From assembly GCF_014649795.1 (NCBI RefSeq), contig NZ_BMTS01000001.1, positions 558,001-622,000 on the forward strand: a stretch of DNA of 64,000 bases. Reading direction: 5' to 3'. Each line of letters starts with the position of its first letter. The first letter of the stretch is position 1. Source of the stretch: Streptomyces melanogenes. Lineage in GTDB: Bacteria; Actinomycetota; Actinomycetes; Streptomycetales; Streptomycetaceae. Positions 55,754 to 63,770 of this stretch are shown here, in pieces. The translations under genes and the position numbers were made by a program. The notes beneath the pieces were generated by a model, which saw only the letters and a list, made by a program, of their open reading frames with translations, did no database searches and had not been told where the DNA came from.

Positions 55754-55920
55754 GGCTCCGCTCCCTGTGAGTACGCGGTGAGACACCCAGACTTTAGGAG
55801 TACGGAGGGTGAACATTCGGCGACTTGTCGTTGAACAGAACGGATCTTTGACGGGATCGGGAGGTATTTGTCCGATACCGCGCGACGGGTGTCGCGTTCG
55901 GCGCTCTTGCCGGACGGAGG

Positions 55921-56904
55921 TCAGCGCTGGTCGGGGCGACCTGAGGCGACGGCGGCGGTCGGTCTGCCGATGGGCGCGCGGTACTTCTCGGTGAGGGAGG
56001 GGCTGTGCAGCAGGTCGCCGGGGGTGACGAAGTTCGGCTCGGCCTCGGTGGTGCGGATCGCCGTCAGGGCCTGATGAGGTGTCAGGCGTTCGGCGTGGTC
56101 CGCGTCGGTAGCCTGGTGCAGCGCGGTGCCGAACGCCGTCATGGACGCCAACAACTCCTCGTCGCTCGGGTCGGCCAGGGCGCCCACGCCGGGCAGGCGC
56201 TGGGCCGCCGGGAGGCCGTTCGCCTTGCCGACGGCCGCGTGGTAGGCGGAGAGCACGGGTGCGAGCGCCGCCTCGACGCCGGCGTGGTCGTACGCCCCCA
56301 GTGCGGCAGGGGCCGTCAGCGGGACGCGGGGGAGCGCCGGGTGGGCTTCGGCCCAGTCCAGGAGCGTCCGCCCCTCGGCCCGGGCAGCGGGCTCGCCCTG
56401 CAGGCGCAGCGCGTACGGGGGTGTGGGCCGCGCCTCCGCGTGGCAGCGGTAGACGAACTCGGAGCAGATCATGGGCTGTTGGCCGCGCTCGGCCATCGTG
56501 TTCAGGACCCCGGCGGCCTGGTCGAGGACCGCACGCACCATGCGCTTTCCGCCCAGCGGCAGCGGGATGCGGCGGGTGACGGCCAGCACGGCGAGCAGCA
56601 CGATCTGCTGATGGGCGTAGGCGTGGCGGGAGCCGAGATAGCGGTGGGCCCCCTCGATGACCGGGGCCATGTCCGCCGGGCGGGTCAGCGTACGCCCGAC
56701 GACGAGGTCGTGCTCGTCGAGGGCCTGGGCGTAGGTGATGGTGCGCAGGCCCTCGCCGACGCACTCGGCGACGGTGTCAGGCCCGACGGCGATCAGGGCG
56801 TGGCTGATGTCGGAGCCGTCCAGGAGGCAGATGGCGCGGGAGAGGTGTCCCGTGCCGCGCGTCAGCAGCACGTCACCGGTCTTGAGCTGGGAGGGGAGGG
56901 GCAT
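55921..56904 (-). CDS. Permuted papain-like (YaeF/YiiX) cysteine hydrolase-like protein
   Basis: This protein of about 327 residues has the circularly permuted NlpC/P60 order: KTGDVLLTRG, then His in SDISHALIAVG, later Cys in MICSEFVYRCH. These would form a Cys-His site acting on amide or lipid-ester bonds, often of cell-wall or lipid substrates. There is no signal peptide with the start at 56904; the frame can extend to 56967. The C-terminal 150 residues are Ala-rich and without recognised domain. Confidence 0.7.
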   Translation of the reverse strand: MPLPSQLKTGDVLLTRGTGHLSRAICLLDGSDISHALIAVGPDTVAECVGEGLRTITYAQALDEHDLVVGRTLTRPADMAPVIEGAHRYLGSRHAYAHQQIVLLAVLAVTRRIPLPLGGKRMVRAVLDQAAGVLNTMAERGQQPMICSEFVYRCHAEARPTPPYALRLQGEPAARAEGRTLLDWAEAHPALPRVPLTAPAALGAYDHAGVEAALAPVLSAYHAAVGKANGLPAAQRLPGVGALADPSDEELLASMTAFGTALHQATDADHAERLTPHQALTAIRTTEAEPNFVTPGDLLHSPSLTEKYRAPIGRPTAAVASGRPDQR

Positions 56905-57073
56905 GGAGGCGTTCCCGTCTGTCGGGGTGTGCCGCTTGCGGCACGGGTTCGCTGCCGCCATGCCCATCGCCGCCGGGAAACCGACACGTGGTTCGGAGGA
57001 TCACTCGCCGGGGTGATGAAGTATCGGTCCTGCGACGCAAGTGGATCCCGATCGGCGGCCGGTGGGGCCGCGG

Positions 57074-57640
57074 CTACCGCGTACGCGCCATGGCCACGAG
57101 CCCTTCGACCACCCGCACCAAGTCCTCGGCGCCGCCCGCGGTCTTGAGGTCGGTCCGGTACTTCCCGTTGACGAGGAAGGTGGGGACACCCTGGACACCG
57201 GCCCGCCGCGCCTGCGCCTTGGCGGCGGCCAACTGGCCCTGCACACCGAAGGAGTTGAGGACTTCCAGATACCGCGCGCGGTCGACGCCGAGCCGGGCCA
57301 GGAAGTCCGCCTGCTCCTCGGCCCCGGTCAGCCGCTTCCCGTCGTGCTGGACCGCCTCGTACACCGCCCGCATCGTCCCGGTGTCGGCGTGCGCCAGGGC
57401 CTCAAGCGCGAAGTGCATCCGCGCGTGGGCGTCCCACGGCCCGCCGAAGGGAGCCGGGACGCGGACGAACGTCACCCCCGTCTGCCTGCCCGCCCAGCGG
57501 CGCACGGTCGGCTCGATGGCGTACGAGTGCGGGTCCCCGTACCAGAAGAACTCCCACACCTCGACCGTGCCGGCCGTCGTCCTCGGGGCGGGCGGTGAGA
57601 GCTCCACGTACCGCCCGCCCGTCGCGATCTCTTCTGCCAT
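57074..57640 (-). CDS. DsbA-family protein lacking the CxxC motif
   Basis: This 188-residue protein has the DsbA fold order: strand VEVWEFFWYGDPHS, helical insert, then VQGVPTFLVNGKY with the cis-Pro. At the CPHC position it has Asp36-Pro-His-Ser39, so both cysteines are missing and thiol-disulphide exchange is not possible. The sequence otherwise looks intact and under selection, so it may be a chaperone-like or isomerase-type derivative. No signal peptide. Confidence 0.8.
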   Translation of the reverse strand: MAEEIATGGRYVELSPPAPRTTAGTVEVWEFFWYGDPHSYAIEPTVRRWAGRQTGVTFVRVPAPFGGPWDAHARMHFALEALAHADTGTMRAVYEAVQHDGKRLTGAEEQADFLARLGVDRARYLEVLNSFGVQGQLAAAKAQARRAGVQGVPTFLVNGKYRTDLKTAGGAEDLVRVVEGLVAMARTR

Positions 57641-57723
57641 ACGTTGTTCTTCCTCACCTGTGAGCGGCCGCCCCGGTGCGCCGCGGCAGACGCCGTGGCG
57701 GTTTTTTCGCCGGGGCGGTCCGC

Positions 57724-57754
57724 TTGCGTTGGAGTGCGCTCCAGCCTCTAGTTT
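57724..57754 (+). promoter_or_regulatory. MerR-type promoter with 19-base spacer
   Basis: TTGCGT (57724-57729) and TAGTTT (57749-57754) are 19 bases apart with the inverted repeat TGGAG-TGCG-CTCCA (57730-57743) in the spacer, the standard plan of MerR-activated promoters. The ATG at 57762 is about 7 bases past the -10 box, so the transcript is probably leaderless. No merR-like gene is in the window. Confidence 0.65.
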
Positions 57755-57761
57755 CGGTCAT

Positions 57762-58598
57762 ATGAACAGCGCACAGAACTCCGGAACCGCTTCCCACGCC
57801 ACTCCCGCCGCCACGACCGCCGACGAGCGCTTCGAGCGCGGCCTCGCACTGCTGCGCGAGATCGGCGGCCAGGAGCGGCCCGCCGTGCTCGACAGCACCG
57901 CGGACATCGCCCCCGACCTCGGCCGGATGACGGTCTCCTTCGGTTACGGGGAGCTCCTGGCCAACGACCGGCTCACCCTCAAGCAGCGCCAGGTCGCCAC
58001 CGTCGCCGCGCTGGCCGCGATGGGCACGGCCGCCGCCCAGCTGCGCTTCCACATCGACGGGGCGCTCAACGTGGGCGTGACCCCGGCGGACGTCGTGGAG
58101 GTGCTCATCCACACCGCCGGATACGCCGGTTTCCCCGCGGCGCTCAACGGCATCGCGGTGGCGCGCGAGGCGTTCCGCGACCGGCCCGGACTCGCCTACG
58201 AGCCGACCGAGACGGGCGAGCGCGACCAGCGGTACGAGCGCGGCCTCGCCAAGCTCGCCGAAGTGGACGGGCACGCGGGCGACGCCGTCGTCGCCTCCCT
58301 CCAGGACATCGCCCCCGACCTGGGGCGCTACATCATCGAGTTCGCGTTCGGGGACGTCTACTCCCGCCCCGGCCTCGACCTCAAGTCCCGCGAGCTGGCC
58401 ACCGTCGCCATGTGCACGGCCCTCGGCACCGCCGCCCCGCAGCTGCGCGTGCACATCCACGGACTGCTCAACGTCGGCGGTACCCGCGAGGAGGTCGTCG
58501 AGGTGATCACGCAGATGGCCGGATACGCCGGTTTCCCCGCCGCCCTCAACGGGATCGCGGCGGCGCGCGAGGTGTTCGCGGAGCGGACGGAGGACTGA
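57762..58598 (+). CDS. Tandem carboxymuconolactone decarboxylase-like protein
   Basis: This 278-residue protein consists of two CMD domains (about residues 20-140 and 150-278) with repeated blocks APDLGR, LKQRQVATVAALAAMGTAAAQLRFHIDGALNVG and AGYAGFPAALNGIAVAREAF. The CxxC of AhpD is absent, so it belongs to the decarboxylase-like branch. There is no ribosome site and the start lies at the predicted transcript start. It may act on a lactone or quinone-like compound sensed by a MerR regulator. Confidence 0.85.
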   Translation: MNSAQNSGTASHATPAATTADERFERGLALLREIGGQERPAVLDSTADIAPDLGRMTVSFGYGELLANDRLTLKQRQVATVAALAAMGTAAAQLRFHIDGALNVGVTPADVVEVLIHTAGYAGFPAALNGIAVAREAFRDRPGLAYEPTETGERDQRYERGLAKLAEVDGHAGDAVVASLQDIAPDLGRYIIEFAFGDVYSRPGLDLKSRELATVAMCTALGTAAPQLRVHIHGLLNVGGTREEVVEVITQMAGYAGFPAALNGIAAAREVFAERTED

Positions 58599-58621
58599 GC
58601 GTCCGTACTGGACGGGGTGGT

Positions 58622-59971
58622 TCAGCAGCTACGGGTGGCCGCGCCGATCTGGATGGTGTCGGGGGTGGCGCAGCATCCGCCGCCCGCCGCCCCGGCCTCG
58701 GGTTCGTCGAACAGGCCCGCGCCGCCGCAGACCCCGGTCTCCGGGAGGGTGAGCTCGACGCGCTCGGCGGCCTCGTGGTCGCCCGCGAGGGCCGCGGCGA
58801 CGGAGCGGACCTGCTCGTAACCGGTCAGGGCGAGGAAGGTCGGGGCGCGGCCGTAGGACTTCATGCCGACCAGGTGGACGCCGCTCTCCGGGTGGGAGAG
58901 TTCCTTGGCGCCGTGCGGGTACACGGTGCCGCAGGAGTGGACATTGGGGTCGATCAGCGGCGCGAGCCCGACCGGGGCTTCGAGGCGCTCGTCCAGGGCG
59001 AGCCGGAGTTCACGGAGGAACGAGAGGTCGGGGCGGAAGCCCGTCAGGCCGATGACCTCGTCGACCGGGTCGAGCCGTCGGCCGTCGTCCCCGACCAGGA
59101 CGAGCCCGTCGGCCGTCCGCTCCACGGCGGCGACGCGGAACCCGGTGACCGCGTCGGCATGCCCCTCGCCCACGGCGGCCTTGGCGGCGAGGCCCAGCGC
59201 ACCGCGCGCGGGCAGCTGGTCCGCCTCCCCGCCACCGAAGGTGGAGCCGGAGATTCCGCGCCGCAGGATCCACACGGCGTGCGTGCCGGGGGCCTCCTTC
59301 GCCAGCGCTGCTAGGGAGGCGAGCGCAGTGAAGGCGGAGGCGCCGGAGCCGACGACCGCGGTGCGCCTGTCCGCGTAACGGGCGCGTACGGCGGGGTCCT
59401 TGAGGTCGGGAACGCGGTACGAGATCCGGTCGGCGGCCGCGCGCTCGCCGAGCGCCGGGAGTCCGTCGCCGCCGAGCGGGCCGGGGGTGGACCAGGTGCC
59501 GGAGGCGTCGATCACGGCGCGGGCGAGCAGGCGCTCCTCAGTCCCCTCGGCGTTCACCACGTGCACGGTGAAGGGCTGCCCCTCGCGGTCGGCGTCGACC
59601 ACGCGGTCGCGGCCGGTGCGGGAGACGCCCGTGACACGTGCGCCGTAGCGGACTCGGCCGCCCAGGGTGTCGGCCAGCGGCTGGAGGTAGAGGGCGGCCC
59701 AGTCGCCGCCGGTGGGGTAGGTGGCGCCGTCCGGCCTGGTCCAGCCGGTCGGGGCGAGGAGCTTCTCGGCGGCCGGGTCGACGACCTCGGCCCAGGGGGA
59801 GAAGAGGCGTAGGTGCGACCACTCGCGCACCGCGCTGCCGGCGGCGGGCCCGGCCTCCAGGACCAGGGGTTCGATACCGCGCTCGACGAGCCGGGCGGCG
59901 GCGGCCAGGCCGACGGGTCCGGCGCCGATGACCACGGTCGGGAGGGCGGGGACGGCGGGGTTCTCGCTCAT
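58622..59971 (-). CDS. arsO: ArsO-like FAD monooxygenase
   Basis: This 449-residue flavoprotein has VIGAGPVGLAAAARL (FAD), AVVGSGASAFTAL (second dinucleotide site) and the long C-terminus CGGAGLF...GGGCCATP typical of ArsO proteins of Streptomyces ars operons. Such enzymes are thought to oxidise an arsenic compound or aid resistance; the exact reaction is not settled. It is divergent from arsR across 105 bases holding direct repeats. Confidence 0.8.
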   Translation of the reverse strand: MSENPAVPALPTVVIGAGPVGLAAAARLVERGIEPLVLEAGPAAGSAVREWSHLRLFSPWAEVVDPAAEKLLAPTGWTRPDGATYPTGGDWAALYLQPLADTLGGRVRYGARVTGVSRTGRDRVVDADREGQPFTVHVVNAEGTEERLLARAVIDASGTWSTPGPLGGDGLPALGERAAADRISYRVPDLKDPAVRARYADRRTAVVGSGASAFTALASLAALAKEAPGTHAVWILRRGISGSTFGGGEADQLPARGALGLAAKAAVGEGHADAVTGFRVAAVERTADGLVLVGDDGRRLDPVDEVIGLTGFRPDLSFLRELRLALDERLEAPVGLAPLIDPNVHSCGTVYPHGAKELSHPESGVHLVGMKSYGRAPTFLALTGYEQVRSVAAALAGDHEAAERVELTLPETGVCGGAGLFDEPEAGAAGGGCCATPDTIQIGAATRSC

Positions 59972-60006
59972 GCGGTGCTCCAGTGAGGGGCGCGCCGATC
60001 ACCTGT

Positions 60007-60072
60007 ATCGACGTTTATCAATATCCTGGACGTCTTCGAGCTTGCTCGCTGCATCGATGGATGTCAATATTG
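60007..60072. promoter_or_regulatory. Putative ArsR operator repeats
   Basis: Two related segments start at 60007 and 60053, each ATCGAYG followed by TCAATAT, 46 bases apart (13 of 18 positions identical). They lie between the divergent arsO and arsR genes and end close to the arsR start. They probably bind ArsR and cover both promoters. Confidence 0.5.
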
Positions 60073-60076
60073 GCGT

Positions 60077-60442
60077 ATGTCGAATCAGCGTGTAGTGGAG
60101 CTGCCGGTCCTCGATGAGCAGGTGGTTCCGTGCTGCCCGCCGCTGACCGAGCGGCCGCTCACGGCGGCGGAGGCCGAGCGGACCGCGCGGATGTTCAAGG
60201 CGCTCGGGGATCCGGTGCGGCTGCGGCTGTTCTCGCTGGTCGCCTCACATGCGGGCGGCGAGGCGTGCGTGTGCGACATCTCCGACGTCGGCGTCTCGCA
60301 GCCGACCGTCTCCCACCACCTGAAGAAGCTCAAGGACGCCGGTCTGCTCAGCTCCGAGCGCCGAGGGACGTGGGTGTACTACCGGGTCGAGCCCGGCGTG
60401 CTGGCGGCGATGGGACAGCTGCTCGGCACCGCCGCATGCTGA
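60077..60442 (+). CDS. arsR: ArsR arsenic-responsive repressor
   Basis: This 121-residue ArsR/SmtB repressor has the metalloid site in EACVCDIS (Cys-Val-Cys, like ELCVCDL) and the HTH VSQPTVSHHLKKLKDAGLL. A CC pair near the N-terminus (VPCCPP) may add ligands. As(III) should release it from the operator repeats upstream. Divergent from arsO and convergent with the aquaporin gene. Confidence 0.88.
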   Translation: MSNQRVVELPVLDEQVVPCCPPLTERPLTAAEAERTARMFKALGDPVRLRLFSLVASHAGGEACVCDISDVGVSQPTVSHHLKKLKDAGLLSSERRGTWVYYRVEPGVLAAMGQLLGTAAC

Positions 60443-60451
60443 CTCCGTGGT

Positions 60452-61204
60452 TCAGGGGGTCGGCGTCGGCCGGACGAAGATGAGCGCGACGAGCGCGAGC
60501 CCCACCGCCGCCCCCGCCACCTGGGCGCCGACGAACGCCGGGACCGAGCCCGGTGCTATGCCCGCGAACGTGTCCGTGAACGCCCGCCCCACCGTCACCG
60601 CCGGATTGGCGAACGAGGTCGACGAGGTGAACCAGTACGCGGCGCCGATGTAGGAGGCGACCGCGACCGGGGCGAACCGGAGCCGGTCGGTGCGGGCCAG
60701 GCCGAAGATCAGCAGGATCAGCCCGGCCGTGGCCACCACCTCGCCGAGCAGCAGGTGTCCGGCGGAGCGGTCGTGGGTGGACCACTTCACCAGCGGTTCC
60801 CCGAACATCGCGTCCGCCAGGACCGCACCCGCGATCGCGCCGGTGAGCTGCGCGGGCAGGTACACGGCCACCTCGCGGGGGCCGACCCCGGCGCCGCCGC
60901 GCCGGGCGGTCCACCACTCCGCCAGGGTGACGGCGGGGTTGAAGTGGGCGCCGGAGACCGGGCCGAGGAGGGTGATCAGCACGCCGAGGCCGAAGACGGT
61001 GGCGATCGAGTTGGCCAGCAGTTGGAGCCCGACGTCATGGGTGAGCGCGGTGGCCTGGATGCCGGAGCCGACGACGACCGCCACGAGGGCCGCCGTACCC
61101 GTGAATTCGGCGGCGGCCCGGGCTGCCAGTGGGACGGCGCCGGGTGCGGGTTGGGTGTCGGCAACTGCCACGGGGGCGGTGCCGACGGGCTCGGTGGCGG
61201 TCAA
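60452..61204 (-). CDS. aqpS: Arsenite-type aquaporin (AqpS-like)
   Basis: This 250-residue MIP channel has six hydrophobic segments and the two pore loops GAHFNPAVTL and SFANPAVTVGRAF. In rhizobial ars operons AqpS lets As(III) made by ArsC leave the cell; no ArsB or Acr3 pump is in this island, so it fits that role. The TTG start at 61204 follows GAGGAG by four to five bases. It lies 41 bases after the second arsR gene in the same direction. Confidence 0.82.
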   Translation of the reverse strand: MTATEPVGTAPVAVADTQPAPGAVPLAARAAAEFTGTAALVAVVVGSGIQATALTHDVGLQLLANSIATVFGLGVLITLLGPVSGAHFNPAVTLAEWWTARRGGAGVGPREVAVYLPAQLTGAIAGAVLADAMFGEPLVKWSTHDRSAGHLLLGEVVATAGLILLIFGLARTDRLRFAPVAVASYIGAAYWFTSSTSFANPAVTVGRAFTDTFAGIAPGSVPAFVGAQVAGAAVGLALVALIFVRPTPTP

Positions 61205-61245
61205 GGTTCTCCTCGTACGGATGGGGCGCGGGCGGTCGTGGGAGG

Positions 61246-61560
61246 TTACGGGCAGGACCGTTTGAGGTTCGCCTCGGCGGTGATACGCGCCCGCTGGGCG
61301 AGGTCGGCGAACTGACCGGCGAGGGTCTCGATGACGTCGGGGCGCAGCCGGTAATAGGTGAACCGCCCGCACGGCTCCGTGTCGACGACCCCGGCCTCGC
61401 GCAGCACCTTCAGATGGTTGGAGAGGTTGGTCTGCTTGGCGCCGGTCTCCTCCACGAGGTGCGTGGTGCACAGCGTCTCGCGGGCGAGCAGGGTCACGAT
61501 CCGGAGTCTGAGGGGGTCGGCCAGTACCCGGATCAGATCAGTGTCGACTGACGTCATCAT
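61246..61560 (-). CDS. arsR: Second ArsR-type repressor
   Basis: This 104-residue ArsR-family protein has ADPLRLRIVTLLARETLCTTHLVEETGAKQTNLSNHLKVLREAGVVDTEPCGRFTYY. Cysteines at ETLC and EPCG could bind As(III) in a different geometry from the first ArsR. It is co-directional with the aquaporin gene and divergent from arsC, so it likely controls both. Confidence 0.88.
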   Translation of the reverse strand: MMTSVDTDLIRVLADPLRLRIVTLLARETLCTTHLVEETGAKQTNLSNHLKVLREAGVVDTEPCGRFTYYRLRPDVIETLAGQFADLAQRARITAEANLKRSCP

Positions 61561-61562
61561 GG

Positions 61563-61594
61563 GCTGATACTGTCACATCATTCGGAGCTGATAC
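61563..61594. promoter_or_regulatory. Repeats in the arsR2-arsC divergent region
   Basis: GCTGATAC occurs at 61563-61570 and 61587-61594, a 24-base spacing, next to ATACCAGTAT. This is the only DNA between the second arsR and arsC, so it is the likely operator. Confidence 0.4.
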
Positions 61595-61661
61595 CAGTAT
61601 GTACTGATCTCGATGGCTCCGGACCCCCGACCGCGAACGAACGACGTCGAAAGCAGGCGCC

Positions 61662-62093
61662 ATGTCCTCGGCTGCCACCCCCTCCGGCAGGCCCTCCGTC
61701 CTGTTCGTCTGCGTCCACAACGCCGGCCGCTCCCAGATGGCCGCCGCCTGGCTGGCCCATCTGGCCGGGGACCGCGTCGAGGTCCGCTCGGCGGGCTCCA
61801 ACCCCGGCGAGGCGGTCAACCCGGCAGCCGTCGAGGCCATGCGCGAGGTCGGCATCGACATCTCCGCCGAGGTCCCGAAGATCCTCACCATGGACGCGGT
61901 GAAGGAGTCGGACGTGTGCATCACGATGGGCTGCGGCGACACCTGCCCCGTCTTCCCCGGCAAGCGCTACCTGGACTGGAAGCTGGACGACCCGGCCGGT
62001 CAGGGGGTGGCCGCCGTGCGCCCCATCCGCGACGAGATCAGGGTGCTGGTGGAGGGCCTGATCGCCGAGATCGCGCCGGGGTCCACGGCCTGA
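61662..62093 (+). CDS. arsC: ArsC arsenate reductase (low-molecular-weight phosphatase type)
   Basis: This 143-residue enzyme has the P-loop FVCVHNAGRSQMAAAW (Cys17) and MGCGDTCPVFPGKRYLDWKLDDP, with the two further Cys of thioredoxin-linked ArsC. It reduces As(V) to As(III), which can then leave through the aquaporin. It is divergent from the second arsR and has a terminator hairpin after it. Confidence 0.92.
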   Translation: MSSAATPSGRPSVLFVCVHNAGRSQMAAAWLAHLAGDRVEVRSAGSNPGEAVNPAAVEAMREVGIDISAEVPKILTMDAVKESDVCITMGCGDTCPVFPGKRYLDWKLDDPAGQGVAAVRPIRDEIRVLVEGLIAEIAPGSTA

Positions 62094-62102
62094 GAGCCGA
62101 AG

Positions 62103-62131
62103 AACGGCCGTGTGCGGCACACGGCCGTTCC
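62103..62131. terminator. Terminator between arsC and the synthetase gene
   Basis: GAACGGCCGTGTGC and its exact reverse complement are separated by one G (62117), giving a very stable hairpin of about 12 usable pairs between the two convergent stop codons. No T-run, as usual in Streptomyces. Confidence 0.65.
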
Positions 62132-62156
62132 CGGTGTGACGAACAGGCGGCAGGCC

Positions 62157-63770
62157 TCAGTCCTCGGAGTCCGCGAACGCCACCCGCATGCTCCGCTTCA
62201 GTGCCTTCCCCGTGACCCCCACGTGTTCGTCGGCGCCCTTGACGAGGACCCTCTCGACGGGCGGCCAGCTCCGCTCCGCCAGCAGGGCGTTGATACGTAA
62301 CTGAAGGTCCGCCAACTCCGCCTCGGAGGACGGAACATCGATGGTCAGGACCGGCACCTGGCTGTCGCCGTCACCGCTCTCCACCCCGACGATCGAGCAG
62401 TCGACGAGGTCGGGGAAGTGGCGCAGTATCAGCTCCTCGGTCTGCGCGCTGTAGAGGACGCCGTTGACGGTGGTGATCCGGTCCGTCGTCCGGTCCACGT
62501 GGTAGTAGAGGCCGTCGTCGCTGCGGTAGGCGAGGTCGCCCGTGAGCCAGTACCCCTGGATCCGGTTCTTCTCGCTGAGCAGACTGTTGTTCCAGTAACC
62601 ACCCGTGATCGTGGGCGACTTGAGGGCGAGGCGGCCCACCGTGCCGTTCGCCACGGGCTCGTCGTCGGCGTCGAAGATCTCGACCTCCACCCAGCCGAAC
62701 GGGCGGCCGATGCACCGCTGGTAGCGGTCGCTCGTGGGGGTGTGCACCGTACGGAACATGGCGAAGCCGAACTCGGACGAGCCGAAGTTGTCGATGAACA
62801 GCGAACCGGGCTGGGGGTTCCCGTCCCGGTCGACGTGGTTGCCGCGCGCCACCAGCTTGCGTATGTGCCGCTCGTGGTTGGCGTCGCCGGTCGACATCCA
62901 GCGGGCGACCGAGGACAGGTCGTACGCGTCCAGGTCGACGCGGCACAGGTCGACGAAGGTCTTCGGGAAGCCCGCGACCAGGTGCGGCCGGAACTCCTGG
63001 ACGGCGAGGGCGATGTCCTCGGGGGCCCGGCGGGTCGCGAGGAGCGTGGTGGCGCGGCGGGCGACCGCCGACATCAGCACGGAGATCGCGGAGGCGTGGC
63101 TCTGCGGCAGGGCGGACAGGATGCGCGTGCCGAGGTCGGCCCCGATCTGCTGCTTGACCCCGAAGAAGAACCCCTTGTGGTTGAACTGCACGGCCTTGGG
63201 GATGCCCGTGGTCCCGGAGGTGTGCGCGATCAGCACCGGGTCGTCGTCCTCGTGCGTGAAGAGCTTGAAGGCGCCCTGACCGTACGGCTCCTCGGTGTAG
63301 TACGTGATCGGCAGCCGGTCCTCGGCGAGCCGCCCGGGGTCGGAGACCACGGCGGCCGCCCCGACGTGCTCGATGAACCCGGCCGCGATCTCCGGGGGCA
63401 GCGAGCTGTTCACGAACACCGGGATCGCGCCGATCTTCGTCAGTGCGATGTAGTGCAGGAGGTAGCGCACGCTCTCCGTGACGAAGACCGCCACCGGGTC
63501 CTTGGGGCGGATGCCGTCGGCGTAGTACCCGGCGGCCACCCGGTCGGTGAGCTCGTCGAGCGCCGACAGCGAGAGTCTCTCGTGCACGGCCCCGGTGGGA
63601 GCGCGATAGGGCTGATCGAGCTCGATCACGGCCTCGGTCGTCTCGCTCGCCGCCGCTGCCGCCAGCCGGAAGAAGTTGCCGGCGCCGAGCCCTTCGGTCT
63701 CGATCAGGCCGAGCGGATCCGCTCCCTGCGGGGCGTGGGTGCGGGTGGCGTCCGTACGGTCGGTCGTCAT
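62157..63770 (-). CDS. AMP-dependent synthetase/ligase
   Basis: This 537-residue ANL-family ligase has HTSGTTGIPKAVQFN (P-loop), FGSSEFGFAMF and YWLTGDLAYRSDDGLYYHVDRTTDRI, with a C-terminal VTGKALKRSM Lys region. It should activate a carboxylic acid, probably a fatty or aryl acid, as acyl-AMP. The codon at 62298-62300 is TTA. Its start overlaps the upstream thioesterase stop (ATGA). Its close tie to a thioesterase suggests a small secondary pathway running out of the window. Confidence 0.82.
   Translation of the reverse strand: MTTDRTDATRTHAPQGADPLGLIETEGLGAGNFFRLAAAAASETTEAVIELDQPYRAPTGAVHERLSLSALDELTDRVAAGYYADGIRPKDPVAVFVTESVRYLLHYIALTKIGAIPVFVNSSLPPEIAAGFIEHVGAAAVVSDPGRLAEDRLPITYYTEEPYGQGAFKLFTHEDDDPVLIAHTSGTTGIPKAVQFNHKGFFFGVKQQIGADLGTRILSALPQSHASAISVLMSAVARRATTLLATRRAPEDIALAVQEFRPHLVAGFPKTFVDLCRVDLDAYDLSSVARWMSTGDANHERHIRKLVARGNHVDRDGNPQPGSLFIDNFGSSEFGFAMFRTVHTPTSDRYQRCIGRPFGWVEVEIFDADDEPVANGTVGRLALKSPTITGGYWNNSLLSEKNRIQGYWLTGDLAYRSDDGLYYHVDRTTDRITTVNGVLYSAQTEELILRHFPDLVDCSIVGVESGDGDSQVPVLTIDVPSSEAELADLQLRINALLAERSWPPVERVLVKGADEHVGVTGKALKRSMRVAFADSED

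Noticed and set aside
57641..57761. Ribosome site for the CMD-like gene
   Set aside because: No purine-rich site lies before 57762 and the promoter ends too close for a leader.
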